From positions 248,001 through 312,000 of the forward strand of contig JASKOT010000004.1 of NCBI GenBank assembly GCA_032158125.1: 64,000 nucleotides of DNA. Reading direction: 5' to 3'. Source of the stretch: Papiliotrema nemorosa. Lineage: Eukaryota; Basidiomycota; Tremellomycetes; Tremellales; Rhynchogastremaceae. The translations under genes and the position numbers were made by a program. Position 1 is the first letter of the stretch. Every line of letters begins with the position of its first letter. Below are positions 49,380 through 61,900 of the stretch, one piece after another. The notes beneath the pieces are model-generated. The model saw nothing but the letters and a program-made list of their open reading frames with translations, did not search any database and was not told the origin of the DNA.

Positions 49380-52314
49380 ATGGGTGACCCAAATCCCATC
49401 TCCACCGTCCTCCCACCGCCCATCCCCACTCTCGGTACATCCACCTCCCCTTCTCGCCCGCCTTTCGAACCTGAAGCCCCATCTTTGCCCGATCGAGAAT
49501 GGGAAAAGAGCCCAATCTACCTCGCCTTGTCGTCCAGGTTGTCAAAGACGGAACATACGCTGCAGACGTTATCTGCCCAGGTGGCATCTCTCTCATCTAC
49601 AGTCAAAACCCTCTCGGCTCAAGCACTCCCTCAAACACGAAAACAACCCCCGGGGGTGTTCTCACCTTTCGAGGAGCCTGATCCGGCATTGCAAACACCC
49701 TTTATACCGCCTACAACGAGTAATGGCTCGAATACCGATGCGACCGTAGCTGCACTCACTACCCAGATCGCGGCTCTCTCCACGTCTGTAGCTCAATTAC
49801 AAAGACTACAACAGAGTCAATCCCATATTTCCCGAAACAACTCTTACACCCAGTCCCAGCCCCAACAACATAATACGCACGGTCCACCGGGTTACCACAG
49901 ACAGCATTCCGATATGCCCCCTCAGACACCCGGAAACGTCAATATCCACGGAGGACTCGTCTCCCCCGCTATCAACTCTGCGACGGGTTTCGGCGGAAGA
50001 CCCAATATGGGCAGATCGGTGTCTACCAATGTGGTAGGCTCCGGACCGGGCATGGCGTTGGGTATGAATGGGGATGTGGAAGGTGGACATGGTGCAAATG
50101 GAGGAGGAGGTAAATGGGGCGCACCGAAGTTTGGACAGAATGCAGCGAATCCTCCGGGGCAAAGGGACTGGTCGCCTGGTCCAGGAGGCTTGGGATCTTT
50201 GACACCGAGTCTTGGGGGTGGTGTGCAGAACCAAGGACAGGCGAGAGGAGGTGGACCGGGACAAGGACAAGGTCAGAATCAAGGTCACAGTCAAAGCCAA
50301 GGACAGGGGACCGGAGTTGCGACACCGGGCGGAGGGATTGTAGCTCCCAAATGGGACCATTTCAACCTCAAACCGGAACTCTTGATGGGCATCGCGAAAT
50401 ATGGGTAAGCTCTGACGAGACATGGGTGTCCGGATCAGTGCTGAATGTCCAGTATCGGACCGCCAAACAAGGTCCAAGCTAGAGTTTTGCCTTTCATGTT
50501 GAACAAATCAGACATTATCGCTCAGGCTCCCCCGACCCAGGAAAGGATCATCGCTTAGTGTGTACCACACTTTGACGATAGACGCCTCAGCTGATGCATC
50601 AGCGTTATTCCGGCTTTGCAATTATGTCTATCGACTCCACCTACGAATGGCTCGTATAGAGGTCCATCGGTCGTTATCATCACTACTACAGTGGATCAGG
50701 CTGCCCAGTGCCACAAGTGTTAGTCCTGCTTGCCATCGCCCTGAATGAACTGACGGGCAGTGGTACGAAGCGTCGGTGGACCCCTGGGGATCCGCTCATC
50801 GTTGGCCGCTGGCGCTTCTGGATCTTCCGCACTATCTGGGGAGATTGCCCAGATGCAAAGAGACGGAACTCAGCTTTTGATCGGAACACCTGCAAAGATT
50901 GCCGAGGTCATTTCTCCCCGAGGTTTGAACGGCTCCGAGGTCAGGTTGCTTATTGTGAGTCATAATATGAGTATTATATGACGACAGCTGACGAGATAGC
51001 TCGATGAAGTGGATCAGCTCATTGTATGTGACGAATATGTGGATCATTCCGGATCACGCTAACGTTGCAGGCTCGAAATTTGTACGAGCACGTCTTGACA
51101 GTGGCCAAACAACTCCCTTCACCGAAACGCAGCGCGACCAACGGGAACGTCACGGGACCGTTGACACCTGGTGCAGCGACTTTGGCGCCCTTTTCACCTG
51201 GTCAGCCCAATGTTAACATCACTAGCCCCTTTGATCCTGGCATGAACTCGCCCTTCAACCCAGCCAGCAAAACTCCCTTCCCTAGTCAGGCCCCTCCAGG
51301 TCCATCTAGATTCGGGGCGCCTGGTGCGCCGCAGCCCCAGACGCCGCTCCCGCAGGGAGCGAGCGGTATCGAAAGGCAGACGTGCATCTTGTGAGTGGAG
51401 ATGAGTCCAATCCGCGATAGGTGACTGATTATCAGCTCGAATACGATCCCTACGGACGTCATCAATTTCTCGCAGCAGCTACAAGTCAACAACCCCGCTC
51501 GAGTGTTGGTGCGTCGTGAAGGTGGTGTCAATTCGCAAGAATCGGTATCTTCCGTCACCCCGGGTATCAACATCAAACACACCTACGTCTACCTCACCAT
51601 CACTCCTTCGGCTAGGAGTGAAGCTGCCCAGCAGGTCGATGGACCAGGGGCGATCGGATCCGGGCGACAAAACGCCAATGGAGGAGTCAAGGAAGAAGAC
51701 AACAGGGCGAAAGAGTACAAGTTGGACATGTTGGTCAAGATTCTCGATGATTATCCCCTCTGGCAAGCTGTGATTCACGTCGGCACGATTGCAATGCTCG
51801 AGGCGGTCATTGTAAGTCTATCGAATGCGTCCAAGACTGACTTGAACAGTACAAACTCGGAAGTCGTCAATGGGAATCGCTCTACCTAGCTCCAAACATG
51901 CCTCCACCTCAGAAAAAGGCGGTACTGCAACAATGGCGCTTATCATCTCCTTCTTCCGGTCCTCGATTCTTGGTCATTTTCGATGTCAATGTCAAACCCC
52001 CAGAGATCCCTTGGTCACCTTTGGTGGTCAACCTCGATATGCCTACTGCTCCCGAGGGGTATGCGCACCGGGCCGCCGCTGCTGTCACGCCTACCCGCAA
52101 TCAGAATGGACAGAATGGAGGAGTTCCAGGGCAAAGTCAGGTGAATGGAGTTATAGTGTCGTTTGTCCAAGCTGGAGGAGGGGATGTGGAAATGCTCAGA
52201 TCTATCGAGTGTGCTTATAGGTTCAAGGTGAGTCAAGGGAGACTTGTGGGAAGTAGGAGCTGATGTCAGTCTGCGGAAATCCCTTCGGTCTTCCATGATT
52301 TGTTCCAGCACTAG
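49380..52314 (+). CDS. eIF4A-like DEAD-box pseudo-helicase
   Basis: The protein (about 830 residues) has a 335-residue N-terminal extension with a heptad-like segment (SSRLSKTEHTLQTLSAQVAS) and Gln/Gly-rich sequence. Two RecA-like domains in the order of eIF4A follow. Conserved structure is clear: YGIGPPNKVQARVLPFM (Q motif), VGGPLGI (GG), LLIGTPAKI (Ib), LDEVDQLI (II), IFSNTIPTDVINF (III), LWQAVIHVGT (IV), PLVVNLDMPTAPEGYAHRA (before VI) and DVEMLRSIECAYRFKSAEIP (C-terminus). Catalytic residues are missing: motif I is AQAPPTQERI instead of A-Q-S-G-T-G-K-T, motif V is VNVKPPEIP, and motif VI is HRAAAAV with no arginines. A Pro-rich insertion of about 95 residues follows motif II. Introns are short and in phase. 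ATP hydrolysis is therefore unlikely; an mRNA-binding or scaffold role is inferred. Confidence 0.8.
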
Positions 52315-52638
52315 GGGCAGAACCTGCAGGTAGGCAGTGGGGGGGTGAGGGGAAGAATCTTGGGACGAGGGCGGAGGACCAAAGCATCAATATCTTTTCT
52401 ACATATCATACCAATTCTCATCAATCGCACCAATGTATCTCTACTGAATGTGTACCAGTACCAGGCATCTTCCTTGATGGTAGCAAAGGGCAGGGGGTGG
52501 GTGGCGAATCCATCCACTTGGGGGGGGGTGTTTCAAAAAGAAGTCAAAGAGGCGCGTCGCGTGTTTGGGCCATCCATCACCAAAATCAAATCAATCAACC
52601 CAGTCTTCTTCATACCCAGCACAACACATATATCCACC
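52315..52638. other. Intergenic spacer with G-rich tracts
   Basis: Between the pseudo-helicase and EB1 genes. It contains G-rich runs (about 52339 and 52520-52530). No gene recognised. Confidence 0.45.
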
Positions 52639-53957
52639 ATGTCAATCTACGTCGGAGAATGTGAGTAGATCTGCGTATCGTCTGCTGTTCTGTGTTTTGT
52701 GCCCTTGCGGCGATGCGGGTTGGGCCAAAGGGCTGATGAGGTAGCTAGAGGAGAGTTGATCAGTTGGTTGACGGAATTGTTGGGTCCTACCATTACAAAG
52801 GTAGAGCAATGCGGCAAAGGTTTCACATATTGTCAGGTGAGTTTTGGTGTCCCCAGAAAGTGGGATGGAAATGCTGATGATAGATCATGGATTCTATATA
52901 CAGTGAGTCCGCCCGACTTGTGCACCGTCGACACCCCATCAACAAAACGGTGGAGGGATCGCGACATTGGCCTTTATCTTCGCAGTATCTGGAGGATGCA
53001 GAGAATGAAAACAGTCGACGCTGATGACTAGACGACTTGCCGATGCATAAAGTCAAGTTTGACGCAAAGATGGAGTATGAGTATCTGGACAATTTCAAGA
53101 TTCTCCAAAAAGCATTCAAGCAACACGGCGTGGACAAGGTGAGTCCGAGTAACCCTATCTCTTCTCTCCTCTCTAAAATCATGCGACCATCACTCTTCGT
53201 GGGCGGTCGCAGTCTACCCGAGCTGAGAGCTGATTGATCATAGCCTATACCTGTCGAAAAGCTCGTCAAGTGTAAAATGCAAGATAACCTGGAATTCCTC
53301 CAGTGGCTCAAGAAATTCTGGGATACAAACGCCCGTGGAGAAGCATACGATGCGGTCGGACGATCGTGAGTTGCCCTGCGTCCAATCACATTGCCCGGCC
53401 CTCCTCCCCGCTCGTCATCTGCCTAGTCATGGGGGCTCACATTCAGGGGCTATCAACCCCCGCCTCCTGTCGCTTCTACTTCCCGTACCGCCCCTGTCGC
53501 AAGGGCTCGAGTTCCTGTGGCATCTGCCGTAGGTGGAGCAAGGACAGTCTCGACTGCTGCGTCTACAGCGCAAATCAACGAGCTGAAGAATCAATTGGCG
53601 GAAATGCAGGCGCATTGTGAAGGTATCGAAAAGGAGAGGGATTTCTACTTTGACAGTGAGTACATAGGTTCCAACATCATGTCAACAGGGTGGAGGATAC
53701 GAAAGGACCTTTGGCTTAGTATCGCTGTAATGCGGGGCTAAGGGTAGAACTGCGAAACGTCGAAGTGCTGGTCCAAGCTCGAGCGGCAGTCGAGGATCTA
53801 AGTGAAGGCGAGAAAGAGTGCCTAGCGAAGATCCAGGAGATCTTGTACGACACAGCCGAGGGTTTCGAGGTGAGTCTGGCGATTCAAAAGGGTCACGTGC
53901 TGAGACCAGTTGCCCGATGGTCAAGAGGTCGAGGCGGAGGAAGAGGAGACGTTTTAG
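52639..53957 (+). CDS. BIM1: EB1-family microtubule plus-end protein
   Basis: Exons encode about 265 residues. After a short first exon (MSIYVGE) come the calponin-homology blocks [75 protein letters not shown] and [20 protein letters not shown], all diagnostic of EB1. A Pro/Ala/Arg-rich linker leads to the C-terminal coiled-coil dimer domain ([52 protein letters not shown]). The last exon gives an acidic tail ending EAEEEETF, an aromatic-ended tail comparable to the EEY/F motif that binds CAP-Gly proteins. The frame is fixed by these conserved blocks across six introns. Role: tracking of growing microtubule ends and spindle positioning. Confidence 0.92.
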
Positions 53958-54469
53958 GGTGGGGATCAACGCTATTCTGCGTTTGGTTGCATTTTTGGGC
54001 GTACATATCAGACTTGTGTTCCGGGGCCATGCATCGTGTGGCCATGGGCTGCTATGGAAAGGACCCGTGGAGTTTGTGAGCCACTTGCACGCGCGAGATT
54101 GCTGGAATCGATCTGCCGATCATGGCGTTTTGGACGGAAATCACTGCGCTCATCCATTAATCTCTGCTACCTCTTCCAGGAAGCCTGTCGGTCGTCGTAT
54201 CAGTCCATCTGGAGTACTCGCTCGACACCCGAAAGACGATAAATGCATGCATGGCTGGGAGCATAAGAGGGTAAGATGAGCTTTCCATCCCGATTCCAGC
54301 GGTTCCGATGGAATCCCCTCGATATCTTTACACGTCATAGTAGACTTCGTCTCTTGAACTGTCATCCCTTCATCGAGACGCATACCTACTCTACTGCCTC
54401 CTCATTCACACTTCAGCTCGACGCTACACTCGCATACACTACACTCATCTTGACCACTTGAACACACCA
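53958..54469. other. Intergenic region, about 510 bases
   Basis: Between EB1 and the small membrane protein gene. Short open frames are present on both strands without family resemblance or splice-consistent structure. Confidence 0.4.
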
Positions 54470-55152
54470 ATGTCCGCTTCAAACAGACTTCTCCCATTCC
54501 TCCTCGCTGGCGGTGTCGGTAGGTTCACTCTCCACCTTGATGTCTCTTTCACCCATTTGTGCCCACCTGGGCACCTCGACTCTATCAATGACCCGAAACG
54601 AAGCAGCTCCCCAGACCTCACATACCTCCAGTCATAACCCTTATATAGAGCTACCGCTAACATCAAGGTGTCGCTGGTGGTCTGTACATTTGGCAAAAAC
54701 CACTCCAGGAAGTATCCGGTAAATCTGGTTCTCCTGGAGAGATCAAAGATGGTCGATCTCAATCTGCAAAAGATGGGAGTGCCAATGGAGGCGCACCGTT
54801 GAGACATGGTGGATCGCAGAGTAACGATCTGTCCGAAGGGAACGTTGCGGGAGCATCGAGCTCGGCTAGACTGAACAATACTGGTATGCTCGCGTGAGGG
54901 TGGAGACTGGTGCTCATGGTTAGTCGACAGGAATACCCCTACCAGGAGCAATCCTAAAGAGCAAGATGGGACTTCGGGCGGTGGTGTCGGAGTGGCAGAG
55001 ATGAGGGAGAGAAAGATGGATGGAAAAGGATTGCCTTCTCCACAAGTGAGTTTGCTCTCTCCGTATGGCGGGTGTGAGTGGACGCTGATAAACAGGGCGG
55101 AGACACTAAAGCTCAGCCTGCCAAGGCTCAGAAGCCTTACAGTGAGCATTAG
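54470..55152 (+). CDS. Small single-pass membrane protein, hypothetical
   Basis: Four exons give about 150 residues. The N-terminus MSASNRLLPFLLAGGVGVAG and GLYIWQKPL form one membrane helix split by an intron after the first exon. The remainder is hydrophilic and low-complexity, rich in Gly, Ser, Asp and Lys (e.g. GKSGSPGEIKDGRSQSAKDG), and ends QPAKAQKPYSEH. Introns were chosen for phase: TGMLA joins NTPTRSNPKEQDG, and GLPSPQ joins GGDTKAQPAK. A tiny N-anchored protein of this form suggests a mitochondrial or ER membrane location, but the targeting is not decided by the sequence. No family was recognised. Confidence 0.6.
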
Positions 55153-56363
55153 GCGAAGGGCTGCGGCTTGTCGTGGGAGATTTGAAGAATCTCTCTGACC
55201 GCTGGCCAGGGGAGAAAAAGTATGGCCCCGTGCATGACGCCGCAAAGAAAAGAAAGAAGTTTACAACAAATGATGCATGCGATTGGCAAGTGTCAAAATG
55301 GTCTCATAGGCCGCGAAAGGCAGTGAAGACGAACGAGGTCTTAGATTTTGCGCATAACGCGACCGATTCCGTGTTGATAGATCTTTAGCATGATCTATTC
55401 ATTTCGAGACTGATCCTTCTGACAAGGACGCCCAACTTGAACGTCCAACCCTATCTTCCTCCAGCCCGGCTGCAGCGTACATGGAAGGGATGAAGGAGCA
55501 ACATCTACCGCCACTTGTTGCCTGTGCTCCCCCTCTTTGCCACCCACTGGGAGCTGGGGAGTTGTTATTGGCAATTTTGATTCCGTCTTTCCACCCAATC
55601 ACACCTCTCACTCCCCTTGGGCTCATAGGCCAATACACAGCAGCGACGGAGACTGCAATCTAGACGTCGACAACGCCTAGCTGGTGCAGTCTGGATCTAA
55701 ACGAACGGCAGACTTTCGATTCAGCAGGATTCAGAAGCGCCGGAGGAAGAGGGGTATACCTTTGGGTGATTCGCGATTCGGTATGTAAACACCCCTCCCA
55801 TCCCCCACACATCTCCCTTCCCAAGACATGTCTCATCGTCGCGTGCCCGGGAGTTCCAACGTGTTCGGAATCCAGCGTCAGATCTCGTCCCCTGCAGGGC
55901 TTGATCGATACGATGGCGTTCTGCAATGCGCAGATGGGGCTCTTCTGTCGACAATCCCTCGCATTCTGCCTTGATACGTGACACCCGTCTGGCTTCCCAC
56001 TTCCCGATCCTTTGGAACCGCATTCGTCTCCAGTCTCTCAGCTGATCAATGCAGTCTGATTCCTCACGACGCGACAGATACCTTTGCCTGTCAAATCTCG
56101 ACCACTTTGCTCTTGTGGTACGTCATTATACCCATTCACGGCGCCATCTCATGTCCAGACGAATCCAACTGACTTCTCACCTTTCTTGCTCGGCAAAACC
56201 TTCCAAATCCTTGGTCAAACTCAGTAATTCACCCTCTGATTCGATAATTAGAACAAACGCGTCTGAGAGTCCTAGAGAGCAGACCTTTCGCGCCGGACTA
56301 TCTTTCTTCAACGTAACTCTGTACAACCAAGTTGCATCTGAATTCGAAACACGATCCCCTAAC
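55153..56363. other. Long intergenic region, about 1.2 kb
   Basis: This is the promoter and probable long 5' leader of the Zn2Cys6 factor gene. Short open frames occur on both strands but none has coding character. Long upstream regions are common for regulatory genes. No repeats or RNA genes were recognised. Confidence 0.45.
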
Positions 56364-58727
56364 ATGTCGACACCTGCGACTGTGCCTGCCATGTCGGCTC
56401 ATCCTTGGCAAAGTGCGTTCTGTGTACCGTCGCACATAGGGCAAAGTCATCGCTAACACGGCAGGTACCCCTCTTTGGGCACTTGGACAACCTGTTCCAC
56501 AACCCACTCCACCTGCAGTCACTCGACCCGCTGACTGTTCTCCTGCCCCCCCTCCTCAGATTACAGCTATACCTAGCTCCGGTGCAGGCACACAATCGAA
56601 TAATAGCCGATTTGACCAGCTCCTCCGGGCCAAACTAGCAGCGGAAAAGAAAGCCCCGGCGGTATCTGCCCCGACTATCGTCCACGCAGCTCCTGCCGGC
56701 TTTGATGCGGCATTGGCCAAACTGCAATCAGCCGAGACTGTCGTCAACCGCGCTTTCATCGCGCCTCAATACAATACTCCACAGGTAGTCGTACAAAAGC
56801 CCAAATCTCCAGCACCCACATCTCCCAACGTGTCATCCTCGTCCAGTCTACCTACTCCGACATTCTACGGCTACCCAGTCGGCAACAATCAACCAATCCC
56901 TGTCTCACCACAACAAACCATCCCATCGCCGATCAATCCGAGTCCCGCACCTCTGAGCCCGATGTCTTTCGATAGGAGTACGCTAGGCAGTGAGCAGATG
57001 GCCGCAAAATTCAGGTCGATGGTTGCTCAGCGGATCAACAACATGTACGCAACGGCTCAGATGCAGGAAAACCTCTCTCACTCGGCGCCGGAACTGTCAA
57101 CTCTGCAGGTACCCGATACTCAGTCAGTCTACGGAAGTCTGCCTTCCTCGCCCGTTTCGCCTTACAGCCCTCATTCTCCTCAGTTCCCCGCCAACTACGC
57201 TCCTATGCCTTCTCCGACCATCCCGCAACTTCCAACTACCCCTGCCACTCCGGCTTTCAAATATGACCAGTACAATGTCGCGCGCGGCTCGGTCGACATG
57301 GTCAAAGTGGAGCCGGAGTGGTCGACGGGAGCTTATCAGCCGCCTTGTCAACCGTTCCTTCTGAATATCACCCCTCCGCAGAATAACGGTATGGCCGGTC
57401 CGACTGGTCCAAGCTATTCTCATTCTGCGTCGGGATCGATCGATTCGGCATTCTCCGTCTCGCCCGTCACTCCGCAATTTGGTCCCTTCCCTTCTTTCCC
57501 TACACCGGTCGACGTGAAACCGATCATCTCGCCTGCGTTGTCGACGGTGACTCTACCAGACGATCAGACCTACAGGCGATATAGCCAGGGGCTGCTTGTT
57601 CCGATGAATGCCAAACCGCAGTTCAAAGGCGCCTCGACGGGTGATGGGCAATCCAACGGAGGTGATATGCCCTACAATCTTGGTGGACATGATGATGGGT
57701 TTGACGGCAGTAACGGGCTGAATGGGCTCGATTTCGGGGATGGTGGATTGGGTAATGGCAATGGAAATGGAAATGGGGAAGATGGCAGTGGAGGTGATGG
57801 AGGTGGAGATGATAATGATCAGAATGGAGACGACAATCACGGAAACCCCGGTCCAAGTCGTGCGCCAAGAGGAAAGAAATTGCCTCTGGCGTGTCACTTT
57901 TGCAGGAGGCGAAAACTCAAGTGGGTGGATCTTTTGCGTTGAGGATTTGAACTGATGATGCCAGGTGCGATGGGATAAAGCCGGTTTGTGAGAATTGCAA
58001 CAAGCGAAACATCGAGTGCACATATGACGACCACGTCCGCAGGCGTGGACCTGGAAAACGAACGAAACCTCGCGGGCCAACCAGCAATGAGCCGACGCAT
58101 CTCGAGTATGATACGAGTACGTTGGAAATACCGCAAGATGGGCTCGAACACCACCTGGATCCGCAAATACCCGATGTCGATGTTCATGAAGGAGTAGGAG
58201 AGATTGACCACTCGGACCTGTTATTAGACCCGGCGTTGGCAGGGGAGAATGGTGACCCCGCTCGAGCAGACGATGTGATGGAAGCCATGGGCGCGTTGAA
58301 ACAAGCTGGAATCGAGCTTGGTCTACATACCGACGACGGTCTAGGCGAACCGAGTACACTGGCCGAACTGGGTCAACTCAGTGAAGAATTTGCCAGGCAA
58401 CATCAAGTCCAATTTGGCGAAGAAGACGATTTGGATGTAGATGGGAGGAAACGAAAATCTGATCTACTGGATTTCGGTGATTTGGGTGGTCTCGATGTGG
58501 ACGGGTCAGGACTGGAAGGGATGGACCACAAACGATTACGATTGGATGATGCCAATGGCTTCGGCGAGGTCCTGGCGGAGCAGCACCAACATCAACTACA
58601 GGAGTATCCCGAGGAGGCCCTCCAAGGGGATTTGGGACATCATGTGGAGGGTCATGATTTGCTTGAAGTGGGCTTGAATGGGACTGAGTATGAGGAGGAA
58701 CAAGAGGTGGTCGAGTCTGGGCAATGA
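56364..58727 (+). CDS. Zn2Cys6 zinc-cluster transcription factor
   Basis: Three exons encode about 750 residues. The zinc cluster is ACHFCRRRKLK joined by an intron to CDGIKPVCENCNKRNIECTY, giving C-x2-C-x6-C-x5-C-x2-C-x6-C, followed by the basic linker RRRGPGKRTKPRG. It lies at about residue 505, in the C-terminal half; most fungal factors carry it near the N-terminus. The first 500 residues are disordered and rich in Pro, Ser, Gln and Asn, with GNGNGNGN and acidic Gly/Asp stretches just before the cluster. The C-terminal 190 residues are acidic (HSDLLLDPALAGENGD, FGEEDDLDVDGRKRKSDLLD) and could activate transcription. The start MSTPATVPAMS is fixed by the intron after HPWQ. No fungal-specific middle homology region was recognised. 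Targets are unknown. Confidence 0.85.
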
Positions 58728-58962
58728 TATACCGAACAGAAGAAGATGTACGAAGTATCAGCATAGGTAGATAGATTGCATTATATGGTACACATGCTGC
58801 GATCCTCTATCTCTGTTGCTTCCAGATGCAGTATAACATATTGCAAGGCTGTTGACAGACCTATAGATCAAAGAGACGGTTGACGATTTATTTTGGATTG
58901 TTTCAGATTCCGACTTGTGTCCATTTCTCTCACTCTCTTCTTGTAACCACCTCGACCCGCCT

Positions 58963-61900
58963 ATGGCACCCAAAAGACGACCTGCCAACGTCGTCAGATC
59001 AGGAAACGCTGGCAATTCTTCCAAAGCGTCAACGAGCAAAGCAAAAGATGATACGGCCAATAATGGGACCGGTGCTACGGAAGGTCCACCTCGACCTCCA
59101 CCGCTCTTTCCACCTGGATACAAAACTCCCTTGGCTATGTTGTATGAGAAATGTCAAAAGGCAGGATGGGAGAAACCGATAGTTGATACTGTATGTGACG
59201 TCCTTACCACCTCATCTCGTCTCGTTCATCGTGCTTTGTTGTCGCGCACTGGGGAGAGCTCATTCGTAGAGAGCCAACGCTGGGAGTGAACCTACAACGT
59301 TTACTGGCTCCGTCACGCTTCGCAAGAGAGTCAGCAAGAATGTCTACGATCTCGAGACTGTCAGGCTTGCTCCTCATCCCGCGTTGGAAATCCCCTCAGC
59401 GGCAGAAGCCAAACATTACGCTGCGACCTACGCAATGTTCCGGGTGAGTCACTACTCGATTGTGCAGAGGCATGAGTTCTGATCTGTGGTAGTTCTGCTC
59501 CCAACTACCAATGGCGATGACTCTTCCCCCTTCCATTCGACCTTATTGGTCTACTCTCACTGCGGAAAAGGCGGCTGCTCCACCTCATCGAGCTTGGGAG
59601 TGGGATCCTGATCCGTTTGCAGCCAAGAAAGAGGTAGAATCTAGACAGAATAAACGGAAAGAAAAGGTCGAACAGCAGCAACAATCTGCGGCCGGTTCAG
59701 GAGCTAACACGCCTAATGGAGGTTCAGGCTCGATTGGGGTGTCAGGACCGGGTGGTAGAGCCTGGGAGGATGTGCCAGAGGTCAGGATGGCTCCTGCGTT
59801 GAGGGAGACTGTCGAAGGGGTCGTAAGGAAGGTCAGTGGTGGTTTGCCTGATACTGCGGAGAAGTCAGAGACTGACGACTAGATGATGCAACAATATCCC
59901 ACGGCTGTCCTTGAAGCTGCTAGAGATACAGGTGCGACTCGATCGAGGGCGCCTTCAGGAACTGCAACACCATCTTTAGATCTACCATCTCTCACTGCTC
60001 AACTCACAACTCTCGGCTTCCGACCCGCCCATGTGGCTTCTGCACTCACGGCTCTATCTTCCGCCCTATCCCGTCTCAGCTCCAGCTCTACAGCTATCAA
60101 CGATCCGTTGGTTCTGTCTTTGACTATTCTCTCGCCATTGGAAGCTGCCATTGAATGGTTGTTGCTCCATCTACCAGAAGACGATCTACCGCCCCGATAT
60201 CGCACCGCTGCAAGTTCATCCGATTTCGTCGTGGGCGCGAGTAAACAAGGGGGTCTGGTCAAAGGTTGGTTGGCCGACAAACTGGTCAAACAGGCTGGTT
60301 TTCCTAGAAAGGCAGTGGAGGACGTCCTGCAGGTCGCTTCGACTGAGAGTTTGGCTCTTGATCTACTTGGACGGAGGCTGTGTGGCTGGACCGGAGAAGA
60401 TGATGGTTGGGGTGTAGACGTGCTCAACGAGTGGACGGGTGATTCGTCACAGACCGACGAGAGGCAGCAGTATCGCGAAGAAGAGCTTATGGCTGTTGAA
60501 GCGGTGTTAGGGGAGAGGTATCGCTCAGAAGGAGACAACGAGTTTGCAATCGATGTCACAGACGAGACGACCAGCGATCAAATCACCCTTCGCGTCGTGT
60601 TCGATTCGTCTTCGCCGTACCCTTCTTCGCAATACCCTTGTCGGCCCCCGTCATTCTACATCGAATCCAGGAGCCTGCCTTCTTACATGCGACTACACCT
60701 CCATGCTTCTCTCCTGCGCCAGTTCAGGGATACGGAAAGAGGTGACTTGGGGTCAATCCTGGAACAAGGACAAGGGGGTGCTGTGCTTAGCATGGTGGAG
60801 TTTTTGGAAATCTCGCTACCGGAAGTTATCGCAAACCCGCCAGATATAGGCACAGTGACGGATCACCTGGTACCACGACCTGCCGATCTGCCCGTGAGTG
60901 GAGGAGCAGACAGGAAGGAGATCAAGAAGAAGGTAGAGAGGGTTCGGAAGAGAGTGGTGACGCAAGAGGACCATGAGAGAGCCAAAATGAGGCAGAAACG
61001 AATGAGGGAGGATAGTGCTTGGACAGGGATGTTAAAGGTACGAGAGAATCTTCCAGCTTGGAAAGAGAGGGAAAGGATTTGCAGTGCTTTGGAGAGCAGC
61101 AGAGTGTTGGTCGTTGTGGGTGAAGTGAGTGGATCTGTTTCCTCTTATGGCCCGAACTGACTCTCAGACCGGTTGCGGTAAAAGGCGAGTCCGAGTTGTG
61201 GCTCTATGAATGACGGTCTTACTGACGATCTAGTACTCAACTGCCCCAATTCTTGCTAGACCACGCGATAGACAATAACAGAGGTGGCGCGGCAAGCATC
61301 ATCGTCACTCAACCTCGACGAGTTGCAGCGATAGGTGTCGCCTCTCGAGTCGCTCAAGAACGTATGGAGGATCTAGACAGACAACCAGAGACCGTCGGGT
61401 ATGCCATTCGAGGTGAAAGAAGAGCGGGACCCGATACCAAGGTCCTTTTCTGTACGACAGGAGTGGTTTTGCGGAGGTTGGGATCGGGAGATCCGGATTT
61501 GGAAGGTGTCAGTCATGTGGTTGTCGATGAGGCACATGAGAGAGGTGTCGATACGGATCTACTGATTTGTCTCTTGAGGGATCTTCTACAGAGAAACAAG
61601 ACGATCAAGGTATATTGATGTTCATATGATCTGGTCGAAGCTGATTCAAAATAGGTCATTTTGATGTCGGCTACGATAAACGGTGAGTATAATGGCATTA
61701 CTTTGAAGCTATGCTGACGACTTGCAGAGCAGATCTTCATTAGTCAGTCTGAAGCTCACCTTGCGTGTTAGCTCGAACGTGGTACTAATGCACAGACTAC
61801 TTTGGCGGTTGCCCAAGCTTGACCATACCTGGATTCACGCATCCAGTCAAGGATCAGTAAGTGTATTGTGGGGCAAAAGCGGCCATTGGCTCATGTTCAG

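Noticed and set aside
49806..50477. 223-codon minus-strand frame opposite the pseudo-helicase extension
   Set aside because: It is antisense to a Gln/Gly-rich coding region with consistent splicing; no domain is visible.
49380..52314. Active eIF4A or FAL1 orthologue
   Set aside because: Motif I lacks the Gly-Lys-Thr and motif VI lacks the arginines required for ATP hydrolysis, so it was called a pseudo-helicase.
57553..58359. 268-codon minus-strand frame opposite the Zn2Cys6 gene
   Set aside because: It is the complement of a well-supported gene; its His/Ile-rich content mirrors the Asn/Asp/Gly codons on the plus strand.
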